From Myotis daubentonii (lineage: Eukaryota; Chordata; Mammalia; Chiroptera; Vespertilionidae): a stretch of 64,000 nt of DNA. The stretch is from the NCBI RefSeq assembly GCF_963259705.1, contig NC_081848.1, positions 53,653,408 to 53,717,407 of the forward strand, in the 5' to 3' direction. Position numbers and translations under genes: made by a program. Below the pieces are notes generated by a model. It did no database searches, was not told the DNA's origin, and was given only the letters and a program-made list of their open reading frames with translations. Position 1 is the first letter of the stretch; the number at the start of each line of letters is the position of its first letter. Shown here piece by piece: positions 10,291 to 21,315 of the stretch.

Positions 10291-12017
10291 TAATTATAGA
10301 GTATTTAAACATGTGTACTTTTAACTATAATAACTTAAATAAGATTGATCAGTGAGTCTAATAAGCATTGTAACTTGCCTACCAATGAGCGTCAATGGTA
10401 TTTGAAGCTACCTACCACAATCATGAGATATGAAAGTTCCTGGGATTTCTACTGGTGAAGAAATCTCAGGGCTTGCTGAGACTTCATGGTTTGTTGCTAC
10501 ATCCACAATAGAAGGAAAAGCTAAGTTTCAGTGAGAGATTAGTGAATGTAAAGATGTGATTTTCCAGGTTCACAGAGCTTCTTAATTCTGTCTGGTCTAG
10601 TGAGTCAAATGGAGAAGATTAATACCTGGCAAACATAATAATTGCTCCCAACTCCCATTATCTTCACAACGCAGGCAGCTAGCAATTGCTTGACACTAAC
10701 CAGGCCCTGAGGAAGTGTTGGGAACCTATAAAGCTCCATTCAGATACAAGGACTTTCTGCGATTCCTTTTTCATTTATGTCATTAGTTTGAAGAAGAGCA
10801 CACAGAAAGGCTTAGCCACTATCTTCAATCTCCTAAAGGGTTTTCCAGTGAAAAAGGGATTAAATTTCTCCTTGTGGACAAGTTGCTGGATGCAGAAGAG
10901 AGCCCCTCTCTTCTTAAATCACCCTCCATCTAGCTTCTGGGCTAATTTTCCTCATGACAGTTTACAACCATGACACTCCATGACCAATCCTTCCATGGTC
11001 CCTGTTACCTACAGCCTGCTGTCCATGTGGTTCAGACCTTCACAGTGGGAATCTCACCCACCTTAGGCTCTGGAGGCCTCCCACTGCCTCCAGGCCCCAT
11101 CCTCCTGGCTAGGCCAGAGTGTTATGAGCCACCCAACACTACCCTTGTCCCTTGGCCCAAGCAGATACCCTTTCTACAGCTCTGCCAGCACCTCCCTCAA
11201 GACTTAGACCAAAACGCCTCTCCTCCATGCAGCTTCCTGGGAGCCCTCCATGCTTAAGATAGGAACATACAGCCTGCCTGCTCGGATTTTGTTTTCCCCA
11301 GTAGGAGGCAGGTTGAGTTCCCTCTTAGAATTGAAACACAGCCAGCCTGATGCTGAAGACCTTGACTTTTGACCAGATCATCTTGTCTCCAGACATGCTT
11401 TCTCCCCCATGCCTTATGGTCCTGGTCTTGTTACCTTGGCTCATGAAGGGATTTGAATTTCTCCCCTTCTAGCCCGGGGCCTTCTTGTGGTCAGGATCCT
11501 TTTCCAGCTCTTTGTTTCTCCATAGGACTTTGGGTTTGGTGACTGTTTTTGGCTTGGCTGAGGAACTGATAGACTTGGCCACCCTCAGCACCCCCTGTTG
11601 GTGAGTGTTTGTGGTTTGGCTGCCAGAAGGGCCTCCATATTTGAGTGCTGTCCCCTGGTTGATGAGACGGAGGTACTAGGCGCCTTGCCTGGTGGGTGGA
11701 GTTGGAGGCTGCCTCTCCTGCCCGTCCTCAAGGTGTTCTTTCCAGCTTCAAAGGCTCCTTTCAGGGGAATGGAAGACATTTCAATGGTTGTTTCCCACAT
11801 CTGCGAAAGTGGCAGCACAGATTGTCTCCTGCAAACAGGCTTGATTTTTCCTTAATGAAGCAGCTGTCAGTGGGCTGCTGGGCTTGTTAAATACTTACGT
11901 GTTTTCAGACTGTCTGGAAATGAGATCCTGAGATGATTGGTTGTTAACTCTCCGAGGAAAGCAGAGGCTGAGAGAGAAAGGCTTTGGAAGAGTGGGAGGT
12001 CCTTTAAGCCCCTGGGC
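10291..12017. other. INSC intron, mostly unique; possible L2 fragment
   Basis: No exon is recognisable. About 10,960-11,260 resembles the 3' part of L2 (ctccaggccccatcctcctgg... ccttgtcccttggcccaagc), with low confidence. The remainder shows no repeat, tRNA or coding signal beyond chance open frames. Confidence 0.35.
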
Positions 12018-12252
12018 CAGTGATGGAGAACCTTTTGAGCTTGGCATGTCAGCATTTTGAAAAACCCCAACGTAACTCTGGTGCCGTGTCACATATAGAA
12101 ATTTTTTGATCTTTGCAACCATAGTAAAACAAAGATTTATATTTTTGATATTTATTTTATACATTTAAATGCCATTTAACAAAGAAAAATCAACCAAAAA
12201 AATGAGTTCACGTGTCACCTCTGACACGCGTGTCATAGGTTCGCCATCACTG
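12018..12252 (+). mobile_element. hAT MITE with CAGTGATGG ends
   Basis: It begins CAGTGATGGAGAACCTTTTG and ends GGTTCGCCATCACTG. Perfect 8-bp target duplications ccctgggc flank it (12010-12017 and 12253-12260). It is 235 bp, the same family as 633-864 in the opposite orientation, with TGACACGCGTGTCA near the right end. Confidence 0.9.
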
Positions 12253-12408
12253 CCCTGGGCCCTGAGGAGAGGGTGCTCCCAGATGGTTGGGGTTCATGCC
12301 TTGTAGACTTTCTAGGGACTCTGTGTATCTATTTGCTTTTGTGTTTTTTCAGGTCTGTTTCTAGTTCTCTCTCTTATGTTTTGTTTTTGCTTTTCTTTCC
12401 TTCTAGAG

Positions 12409-12718
12409 CAGTGGTTCTCAACCTTCCTAATGCCACGACCCTTTAATACAGTTCCTCATGTTGTGGTGACCCCCAACCATAAAATTATTTTCGTTGCTAC
12501 TTCATAACTGTAATTTTGCTACTGTTATGAATCATAATGTAAATATCTGATATGCAGGATGTAGTTTCATTGTTACAGATTGAACATAATTAAAGCATAG
12601 TGATTAATCACAAAACAACATGTAAGTATATATATGTTTTCCGATGGTCTTAAGCGACTCCTGTGAAAGGGTCGTTCGACCCCCAAAGCAGTAGCGACCC
12701 ACAGGTTGAGAACCGCTG
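12409..12718 (+). mobile_element. SPIN non-autonomous hAT element (longer form)
   Basis: Ends are CAGTGGTTCTCAACCTTCCT and GGTTGAGAACCGCTG. Flanks ttctagag and ttctagct match at 6 of 8 positions. It is 310 bp, retaining an internal block (about 12,560-12,645, from 'gtagtttcattgttacagat' to 'gttttccgatgg') that is missing from the copies at 3450 and 57,884. Confidence 0.92.
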
Positions 12719-12724
12719 TTCTAG

Positions 12725-13105
12725 CTGTTGTCTCCTCTCTTAGAGGTTTCTCTCCTTCTTTTTTCTCTCTTTTTATTCCCCCCAGACCTCTCTCTCCTCC
12801 TCATCCTGATTTCTCACCTCTTCCTACCTCTCTCCTATGCTTCCTGCCCCGGGGTGTGCTCTCTCTCTCTCTTTTTTTTGGTCATCATCTCTTCTTTCCA
12901 TCTCCCTTTCATGCATGGTTTCATTTTTTTCATCAGTTCATCTCTGTATCTTTGTTTTAATATTACCTTTTTGTTACTTTTTTCTGTTGTCTCCTTTTCT
13001 CTGTCTCTGCTACTTTCTTTTATCTTATTTTCTTGGTATGGGTTTATTTTCTCTCTTTGTCTAGTTTTTCTTCCTTCTTCCTTTTTGCTTTATTTTTATC
13101 CCTGT
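12725..13105 (+). repeat. Pyrimidine-rich low-complexity tract
   Basis: Nearly 380 bases are dominated by C and T on +, with CTCTCTCT and TTTCTTTT runs. Overlapping open frames of 75-138 codons rich in Leu, Phe and Ser are a consequence of the composition and not evidence of a gene. Confidence 0.75.
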
Positions 13106-13529
13106 CAATGTAAAATACATCGATGGTCTCATCTCTTCTGCTGAAGATCCCGGCTTGTTTTTACTGTGATGACTCAAGGTTAATGGGGTTATTTCTCTCT
13201 ATTGGATCAAGAGCAATCAGAAAGTGTTATAGATTCAGCCTCTCTAGCCCTTAGGGATATCATACTCCAGGGAAAAGAGGTCACACTAATAAGAGTCTCC
13301 TGGAATCTACTTCCTGGAGAAAACCAAGACAGAGACACATGCCCCTCTTAACCCACTGGACATGGCAGAGCCTGTTAGTCCCACAGCCAACTAAAGCCAT
13401 CCTCTCCTTCCACCAACTTGGTGATTTCTCAGCCATAGGTTACCTCTCATGTTAGGTAATAAGTTCTATGTCTGCCGCCTTAAACTCAATATAAACTAGT
13501 GTCCTGGGCTTGCAGCATCCTGCTGTGTG

Positions 13530-14330
13530 TGTAGGTATGAGAGCTCTGGAGTTGAACTTCTGTGTGATCTCAGGAAGGCCACGTTCTCTCTCTGAGCCCT
13601 TTCCCTCTCTGAGCCTTAGGGTCCTTATTTCCAAATTGGGGATCACGAAACTTACCTTGCAGTATCCTGTAAGGCTAAATGAAACACTAGGTTGGCCTTC
13701 CTCCTTCTTTGCTTCTTCTGCCACTCCAGATATTGCTCCCTGTCTTTTTTTCCCAGGGGAAGGACATCCTTAAGCTCCTACCTTGTTTCCTGACGTGTAC
13801 AGGTTCTAGAAGAGGGAAGGAATTCGTATTTATTGAGCACTTAGTATGTATTACTTCAGCTCCCTGGTAAAGAGGTCTATATAGATGCACAGCTCACATG
13901 TGCAGTTTAAGGTAGCTCTAGCAGTAGACTCAATTTTAAAGCACTTTATTTGATCTCTTTTGGCACAAACATTTATTGAGTCCCATGCCAGCCCCTGTTC
14001 TACCTGCTGTAGATACAGAAAAAAATAAATAAAATAAAACAGTCTGTACCCTTGAGGAGCTCAGAGTGTAGTGTGGGAGATACACACTTAAAAGACAATT
14101 GCAGTCATGTATGAGAAGGTTATGGTCAGTGCAGGGATTGTGCATGCACAGGGGAGGGAGGAACTGTCTCTGCATAAAGGAATCAGGGGAGGCTTCTTAG
14201 AGGAGGTGACAGTGGGACTGGCCTCGCAGAATGAATGCAACTCCCGGCTAGAAAAGAGTGGGGAGGGACTTCCTGTCATGGAGAGGAGCTGAGCAAGGGC
14301 ACGTGAGTGTGAAACAGGGTAGCATACTCG
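13530..14330. repeat. MIR fragment followed by old L2/MIR-type repeat
   Basis: About 13,530-13,690 reads as MIR reversed ('ttgaacttctgtgtgatctc', 'gggtccttatttccaaattg'). About 13,825-14,330 contains 'atttattgagcacttagtat', 'acatttattgagtcccatgc', 'cttgaggagctcagagtgta' and 'cttcttagaggaggtgacag', the layout of an ancient dispersed mammalian repeat. Boundaries are approximate. Confidence 0.5.
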
Positions 14331-14689
14331 GGAAAGTGAAATTCAGTTTGTGAAGATCTGAGCAGTGATTTCATTCTGCTCGCACCTCTCTTTCCTGTTC
14401 TTCCACATCTCAGTGGCAGAATCTCCACCTCCTTCAACTTTATGACCTTCTTTCATCTCTCTCTCTTTCTTCCCTCCTTCCCATCTCATAATGGCTTGCT
14501 TAGAACATAGTGGAATTTATGGATAAGTGAATAGCCCTTGCCATTCTAGGGTTCCTCTAAGGATCTGGAAGCATCTACTGATGCCCCTGGCAGTTCTTGT
14601 CTATAGGAGGACCATATATTTCACTAAGTTGACCAGATCCTTAAAATGATAGATATTGAAAACAACCAGGTTCCTAGGATGAAAAACCA

Positions 14690-14845
14690 AGATGGCAAGA
14701 CCATTATTAAGATCATGAAGACTTTCAGATGACATCCACCATGGTGACCAAGGTGCAAATGAAACCAGGGGACCAAGTGATGCAATTGCTATGATGATCA
14801 GGTGACCAAAAGAACCAGATGACTAAAGGTGTTAAGGTGACAATC
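14690..14845. repeat. Degenerate GATGACCAGG-type tandem tract
   Basis: Related words recur at short spacing: ggtgaccaagg, ggggaccaagtga, gatgatcaggtgaccaaaa, ccagatgactaaagg, aaggtgacaatca. The unit appears to be about 15-17 bp but is highly decayed. It ends about 115 bp before the final INSC exon. Confidence 0.4.
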
Positions 14846-14959
14846 AGTTCAAATTACCTGGTAAACAAGCCATTTCCTGAAATGCATCTCTCTGGTAGTT
14901 GAAGGAAATACATACAGAGCCCAGTCCGACTCGTATCATCTCTTCTGTTTTCTTCCCAG

Positions 14960-15088
14960 GCTGCCCTGCGTAGATTGGCCGGGGTCTGTCCTGAAGGCCT
15001 CCATGACTCCGACTTCCAGCAACTGGTCCAGCCCCGGCTTGTGGACTCTTTCTTACTCTGCAGCAACATGGAGGAGAGTTTTGTGTAG
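14960..15088 (+). CDS. INSC: INSC terminal coding exon with stop
   Basis: This exon follows acceptor gttttcttcccag and opens in phase 0, encoding 42 residues from AALRRLAGVCPEG to SNMEESFV, then TAG at 15086-15088. AALRRLAG completes the last helical repeat. The extreme C-terminus ESFV fits the class I PDZ ligand pattern (S/T-x-hydrophobic), consistent with docking to a PDZ protein of the PAR3 polarity complex; that partner is inferred from family knowledge. The four window exons together encode 142 residues, roughly the last quarter of a protein near 580 residues in human. No disabling change is seen. Confidence 0.95.
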   Translation, partial: AALRRLAGVCPEGLHDSDFQQLVQPRLVDSFLLCSNMEESFV

Positions 15089-15590
15089 CGAGTGTGGGAG
15101 AGGAAAGGCATTTGGCCCCATTCTCTTCCCCCTCTGAGAACACACCAGCCCCTTCACCTCATTATTTATACTTAATTTATTTTTTACATGAAGTGGACAT
15201 AGGGCTAAATATTCTAGCAACATCATCAGGCAGTCTGTGTTCCTTGGGAGTCTTTTTTGTTTTTATTTTTTGACTTCTGTGACTTTTCAGTTGCAGATGT
15301 TGAAATGCATAATGGCTAATATGACAGATTGTCATGGGTGATTTCACTTCATCTTGCTTTCTCTACTCTCACTATATAATCTTGCCTCATTTTTTAAAAC
15401 TTGGCAACCAAAGTATTATAACTACCTAGAATTTTTTTTAAAAAGTGGATTTGCTCTTTCTAAAAGATTTTAAATGAAATTCATAGTTGGACAGAATATA
15501 CTAGAAAGAAACTTTTATTCTTTAATAAATGAAATCATACTAAATTTGTCTTGGATTTTTCTGAATAAATTATGTCTTAGACCAGTGGTT
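15089..15590 (+). other. INSC: INSC 3' untranslated region (predicted)
   Basis: AT-rich sequence follows the stop codon. Two AATAAA hexamers lie at 15524-15529 and 15564-15569, so cleavage probably falls around 15,545-15,595. The distal site would cut at or just inside the palindromic MER5A-like element that starts at 15,583. The 3' end is inferred from hexamers only. Confidence 0.6.
15524..15569 (+). promoter_or_regulatory. Two AATAAA polyadenylation signals
   Basis: Canonical hexamers at 15524-15529 (tttAATAAAtga) and 15564-15569 (ctgAATAAAtta), 436 and 476 bases after the INSC stop codon. Confidence 0.6.
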
Positions 15591-15804
15591 CTCAACCTTG
15601 GCTGCACATTAGAATCACCTGGGAATCTTTTTAAAATCCTGATTTCTGGGCCTCATCCTCTGGAAATTCTGTTTCTTTGTTATGGGGTGGGGCCACAACA
15701 TTAGTAACAAAGAAACAGAATTTCCAGAGGATGAGGCCCAGAAATCAGGATTTTAAAAAGATTCCCAGGTGATTCTAATGTGCAGCCAAGGTTGAGAACC
15801 AGTG
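15583..15804. mobile_element. MER5A-like hAT element turned into a near-perfect palindrome
   Basis: The left arm 15583-15682 (100 nt, starting CAGTGGTTCTCAACCTTGGC) and right arm 15705-15804 are inverted copies. I find a single mismatch in 100 (third base, G against C). The spacer is 22 nt (15683-15704). Perfect 8-bp target duplications tcttagac lie at 15575-15582 and 15805-15812. The left arm plus spacer read like an ordinary old MER5A. The right arm is an inverted copy of the left instead of the normal MER5A right half. Arm identity is far higher than expected for two halves of an ancient element. Confidence 0.85.
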
Positions 15805-15812
15805 TCTTAGAC

Positions 15813-16640
15813 TAACTTCTTGCTTCTCAAGGTTTTATGCCACAAAAATTTCCCACTGTTAAAACTGCATAGAGAGTTGTATTGTTTTCATAGGTACATA
15901 AATGGGTAAAGTTCTAAGTTACTGGGAAATAAAAAATATTTCCTAAGTCTCCAGAAACTCAGTTTCCCTTAGCTTCTTCGCTTTTGTGGAGCCTCATGGT
16001 GAATAATACCTCTTCAAAAGTATACTTGAAAGTAGCGGTGTGCTGGATGCTGCGACCTTCACGGCAGGGTTCAGGATCTGAAGGAGAGGCCGACGCACAA
16101 ATGAAAATGCTATACAAGAAATATGAATTTAGAAGGCATTGGGGGCCAGGTGGAGCCTCTTTCTTGAAGAGACACACTGAAACTGAGTCCCGCCTGCTTT
16201 TATTCAGTTTTAAATACACATCTTGCCCTCAGTAAAGCACAGCAAACAGGTAGCAGACAGACTGTTTCTAAGGTCAATAAAGATCAGTAAAGATCAGTAA
16301 GGTCTAGTAAACATTTACTTGGAGGCCATCAAGTCAGGAAATTGCTTTGAGCCACCACTATCTCAACACGAACCATCAGTGCTTAGCGTCAGCCCTGCTA
16401 AACGCTCAAGGTTCATCAGTCTTCTACGTTCCTTGGTGCACTCTCATGATAGTATTGGCAAGCGGTGGCTTCCCGCAGCTGGAGCTTGCAAGGAAGTATT
16501 GGGAGGATTTCCTCTCAATTCCACATTCAGTGACCTCATGTTGGTAGCTTGATATTGGCAATAGTGAGAATATTTACACCATAGAAATGGGCAGATACTA
16601 CAAAGCAGAGATATAAAAATATCCTCACCCAAGGACATGT
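15813..16640. other. Intergenic, no gene; contains a dispersed repeat piece
   Basis: No gene is seen. About 16,548-16,605 (gatattggcaatagtgagaa, tatttacaccatagaaat, gcagatactacaaa) is homologous to 59,355-59,412, indicating an old interspersed repeat whose family I cannot name. Short repeats 'agatcagtaaagatcagtaa' occur near 16,285. Confidence 0.5.
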
Positions 16641-16646
16641 TAGAGA

Positions 16647-16722
16647 GAGGAATGAAAGAGAGAGAGAGAGAGAGAAGAGAAGAGAAGAGAAGAGAAGAGA
16701 AGAGAAGAGAAGAGAAGAGAGA
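16647..16722 (+). repeat. (GAGAA)n / (GA)n microsatellite
   Basis: A (GA)n run passes into about nine GAGAA/AGAGA pentamers and back to GA. Confidence 0.95.
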
Positions 16723-18700
16723 GAAATATCAATGTAATGAAATTCTCAAACCACCCTTGGTGCCCCTCAATTTTACAGTTTACAGGTTGACTGTGTGCTT
16801 GGCTGTATCTGTGAGCAGCTTCTGGGCTTTCAGGAGCTGCCTTAGCCAGGCCCCAGGCCAGAGAATCCCACTCCAAGCTCAGAACAAGAGCCCTGCCTTA
16901 GCTCAGTGGCTTTATTTGAAGTTTGCCTCAGGATCAGTCCTAATGCTGATCCTATTTAGTGACTGCCTCCTACATGCAGTCATTTTACCATGTATTACCC
17001 CTCATAATTTTCACATTTGTGAGTAATTAATATTCCCACTTATACCCTCCATTACAGATGGGGAAACTGAGGCCAGGAGAAGTTAAGTAATGTTGCCAGA
17101 ATCAAACAGTTAATGCGGATGTGGGGAGTATATGAACCCACATGCCTTTGACTTCAGAGGCCAATTAGGAAGAAAGCAGGAACTTTGCACCAGACACTTA
17201 CTAGAAGGTAAGTGTGGCGTGGCGCTGGACCTATGTAGAACATTATCCCCCAGCAAATGTATCATGAGGTTCCATTCTGGGCCCAGGAAAGAAAAGTAAA
17301 AATAACTACTAAGTACTGGGTTACCTGTGAATTTGAACTGGAGGATGCTGGGTTAGTTGTCAGTAAGTCAATCCCCTTAGAAAAGCTATGAAGCAAAATG
17401 GTTTAAACAAATAGGAGTTCCGTAGCCTATCTTGCTTTGAATCTTGGCTCTGCACTTACTGTGTGACTTTGGGCAAAGTACATAACCACTCTGTGTCTCA
17501 GTTTCCTCATCTCTAAGATGGGATTAAGGATATTGCCTTAATCATAGAGCTGTGAGAATTAAGTTAATGGGAAAGGCTTAGAATAGTCTCTGATGACAAG
17601 TGCACAAGAAATGTGGCTATAAAGTCAACCAAATCCCACTTTTGCATCTATTTCGTTTGCTTGGTCCTTCATGATGGTGCCTCAAACGTAGACTCTTAGT
17701 GTGTTAGAAATGGAGACTTATTCTGTGAGGAATGGAGAGACCATCCCATCCCATCTCTACACCCTGCACTTAGGAGTAACGAGTATTGCCTAAAATTACA
17801 CAGGTAATTAATGGAAAGGCTGGGATTTGGATCAAAGAAGTAACTACTACCCCCATAGCTGCCATTTTTATTTTATTTTATTTTATTTATTTATTTATTT
17901 ATTTTTATTTATTTTAGCATCTGCTCTGGCTGGAAACTGTAACATACACCGCTTCATTCAACTTCTAAAATGACAATGCTGAGTTTTTACTAATCCCTTT
18001 TTACAAGCAAGGAAACTAAGGTTCAAATAGACTCTCCATCTTACCCAAAATCTCACAATTGGTAGTGGAAGACCAGGATTTGACTCCAAAATCCATGATC
18101 CTTCCACTTTGGTACACACACATTTGACATGTGTATTCATGTATGTATAAGCCCAAACACCATGCTTGAGCTTAAAAATAGTACCATAGCACTTTGGCAA
18201 ATTCTGAACTTCCTTTTTATTTGAAAAAAAACACAAACAACCCCACACATTTGAATTTTAATTATATAATTTAAGAACTGATACCAACCTTTAGTTACTC
18301 ATTTGTTAAAATTGCAATAATAGACATGGAGATTACTTCAGGTAGAAAGGATAGGAATAAAACAATGAAATATAAATAATCAAAATAGAAATCCTATATA
18401 GTTTATGATCAATAGCATGAAAATCTCTAAAGTAGCTACTCCTTAGTCTGGTTTCAGAGTAGAGCCTCAAAGACAAATCAAAATAAATTCTGAATGTTAT
18501 CAGCTCCATTTAAAAAGCAATACCAGCCATTGGGAACAATTGTTTTAAAACTATCTTTTTGTTAGAAATTTCTGATGGTCCCTTTGTAGAGATTCCATTT
18601 ATGTCCACAATCTTATAGCATCCTTCCCCATGATTTTTACTCATGGTTAATCAGACAGCTTTTGGGGCTATCCATGACTGATAGCAGAAATGAGAGGATA
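16723..18700. repeat. Intergenic with three MIR fragments and a TTTA microsatellite
   Basis: MIR + at about 17,010-17,165 (cattacagatggggaaactg, then aggccaggagaagttaag). MIR in reverse at about 17,435-17,600 (tctgcacttactgtgtgact, cagtttcctcatctctaag). MIR + at about 17,960-18,120 (acaagcaaggaaactaaggt). A (TTTTA/TTTA)n microsatellite lies at 17,863-17,925. The remaining sequence is unique and without gene signals. Confidence 0.6.

Positions 18701-18703
<3 letters not shown>

Positions 18704-18748
<45 letters not shown>
18704..18748 (+). repeat. (TG)n microsatellite
   Basis: About 22 uninterrupted TG units. Confidence 0.95.
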
Positions 18749-19349
18749 TCAAACTTGAGGCCCTCAAGGGAAACTATGGAGTCCAAATAGAAATCCTTAG
18801 AAAAATCCACAAAGGGCTATTTGTATATTTTCAAACTTTGGAATCATATAGAAACAAAGATCTTGTCAAGTTATCTACAGCATTTATATGGCATTGAAAA
18901 CAAAGTCAATGGCCTCTCTCTTCTCCACCCTGAGACTTCATCAGTCCCACTGCAGGCTTTTCCCACTGTCATACTTTAATGCAGAAGCGTTTCTCACTCT
19001 GGTGCACGCCCGTGTGACAGGGATGACAGCTGGAACAGGGGAGTCAGGCTCCTGGGGTTTCTGCCCTCAGGGAAGGCGGGAAGAGGAGAGCTTTCAGGGC
19101 ATTTCAGCCCCATTTTTCACGCTGCTTCCAGTTGTGTGTGCTTTCTGCTGAATCCACCTGTGCCTTGAGGTAGGAGGTGGCAGGAGGCACACACTCATTT
19201 ACAATAGTCCTTGAAAAATTTAGTCTTTAGATCTCACACATGTTAAAATTTAATAATAAACTTACCTATACCTCTAAAACACTTCTAAAGGTAAAAGTTC
19301 ACCTGGGGAGTTTCATGTAGATGGTTTGTCATAAGAAAAGCTTCATATG

Positions 19350-20440
19350 ACCCATCTCGAGGTCCTTCCTGCCTTACAGGGTGGCACTTTCCTTATGGAG
19401 GATCTTGGGAAGAATTAACAAAATTTGAACATGACATTGCAAAGGCCCATGCAGCAGACAAAAAAAGTGGAGATCTTTCCTTAAAACTCATATCCAACCT
19501 CATTTCCGACCTCCAGAAGACAAAGCCCATCTTTTTTCCCAGCATTTTCTTCAAGGGCCTAGTATTTGGAAGTGACATGGGCTCTTTCATAGGGATTCTT
19601 CAGAGAGTGATAGCGATGGAAGGACACAAAGGCAGAAGGTGTTCACTGGTGACAGATGTGACGCCATCCAACAGGAAGAAAGTGGCCCTGAGCAGAGGCG
19701 GTCAATACTTCTTCCTCTGAGGCGCCTTCTCAGGAAGGCTCCCATCACACCATCCATGCTGGTGGCTCCGAGTCAAAATGACCAGTGGACCTTTTCACTT
19801 TTTCTAAGAACTCGCCCAGGATGGCCATCTCCTTGTCAATCTCCCGGCACCTGAGTTTGACAGCTTTGTGGAGTACCTGCACGTGCCGGTGGGCCTTCCT
19901 CTCCTCCCCGCGGTTGGCTACGTGAGCCCACCTCAGCTGTGCTGTATCTTCCACCTTTAAGATCAAGACTTTCTTCATCTTACTGAATCCCAGGTCAGCC
20001 ATGGCTGAAACCCTGGCCAAGGGCGATCCCAGATAAGCAGTCCAGGTTCCAGGCTGTGCACTTGCAAGAATGTCTGTAAGCCTTTCCACAGCTTTCAGGT
20101 TACTATTTAACTCCCCTTTGCAGGGTTGGCTGCTCACTGTGACTTGTGATCAAAAGACAGTGGGGTCAACCTCCTGCCCAAAGACCTGTCCAAGAGACTC
20201 AGGGAGTGGGGCACACACCTCATCTTCAGCTTTGCCTTCCTCCCATAGGCATATCTCACAGGCTGGAGATATGCAGCTGTCATCCAGAGCTCGCTCAAAC
20301 CAAACTCCAACTTTCAGTGCTTATTCATCTATTCAAATATCTTCCTTCTCTTCTTTGTTGCTTAGTGATATTCCCCAACAGTTGAGTGGCTCTCCTCCTG
20401 CTGCCCGAAATGTCCTCAACAATAAAAATTGCTGAGGCCT
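19350..20440. pseudogene. Possible decayed processed pseudogene, unidentified
   Basis: Two protein-like stretches lie head to head. On +, about 19,375-19,590 reads through GGSWEELTKFEHDIAKAH then AADKKSGDLSLK, and stays open to a stop near 19,720. On the minus strand, 20,137 to 19,745 is open for 130 codons with charged, helix-like content (KMKKVLILKVEDTAQLRW, EIDKEMAILGEFLEKVK). Further upstream on minus the frame is broken by stops (20,140-20,330). No introns, poly(A) tail or target duplication were found. I do not recognise the parent. Opposed orientations could reflect a twin-priming inversion, or one strand may be a chance open frame. Confidence 0.3.
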
Positions 20441-20817
20441 GAAATTAAAAGATTGCAGGGTCACAAAATGCAATTGAAGATCCAGGGGGTCTTGGCAAGG
20501 ACTGGAACCAGAGAGCTCACGGAGTCTAAGACTAAGACTCATGTATCTGTTATTATTTACAGAATGAATGACATTTTAAAACTGTCGATATTTTTAATTT
20601 TAGTGTAGAGAGAATAGCTGTACATTCATATAGCGAAGTATTATACATGAACTAGTATAAATTTGTCTCATTAATACAACTCAAGAATAGATTGCTAGAT
20701 AAAAAAGTTACAAAGGATACATACAGTATAATACCACATTTATAAAGTTGTTATGCACAAAATAATATATGTTTGTGGAAAAATCAAATGTAGTAAAAGT
20801 ATTAATACATGGATAGT

Positions 20818-21232
20818 GTTATGGGTTGAGCTTTCGTCCTTCTAAATTCATATGTTAAAGTCCTAAGCCCCAGTACCTCAGAACACGACCTTATTTGGAA
20901 GTGGAGTCATTGCAGATGTAATTTTTTAAGATGGGTTCATACTAGAGTAGGGTGGGTCCCTAATCCAATATGACTGGTGTCCTTATCAAAAGCAGACACA
21001 TGGACACAGAGACATGCACACAGGGAGGATGCCATGTGCTGCCACAGCCAAGGAACTACCAGGAGCTGGGAGAGTTTTGGAACAGAGGCTGCCCTAGTGC
21101 CTTCAGAGGGAGCCTGACTCTGTCCTCACCTTGATCTCTAACATCCAGCCTCCTGTGAGACAATATATTTCGTCTGTTTAAATTATTCAATCTGTGGGAC
21201 TTCACTATGGCAACCCCAGAAGACTAATACAA
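20818..21232 (+). mobile_element. Solo LTR-like repeat (MLT1/MaLR type)
   Basis: It begins 'tgttatgggttgagctttcg' and ends 'agaagactaatacaa'. Internal landmarks typical of this ancient LTR group are aattcatatgttaaagtcct, ccttatttggaag, tgactggtgtccttatcaaa, and catccagcctcctgtgagac. There are no coding remnants. The subfamily is uncertain. Confidence 0.65.
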
Positions 21233-21315
21233 GCGGAAAAGATACACATGAACTTTAAGATAAAGCTTATCCCTGGGGCATGGATTGAGGAAGTATATAT
21301 GAGACCTTTATTTCA

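Noticed and set aside
12728..13144. 138-codon Leu/Phe/Ser-rich frame resembling membrane protein
   Set aside because: It follows from pyrimidine-rich low complexity; overlapping frames are open as well.
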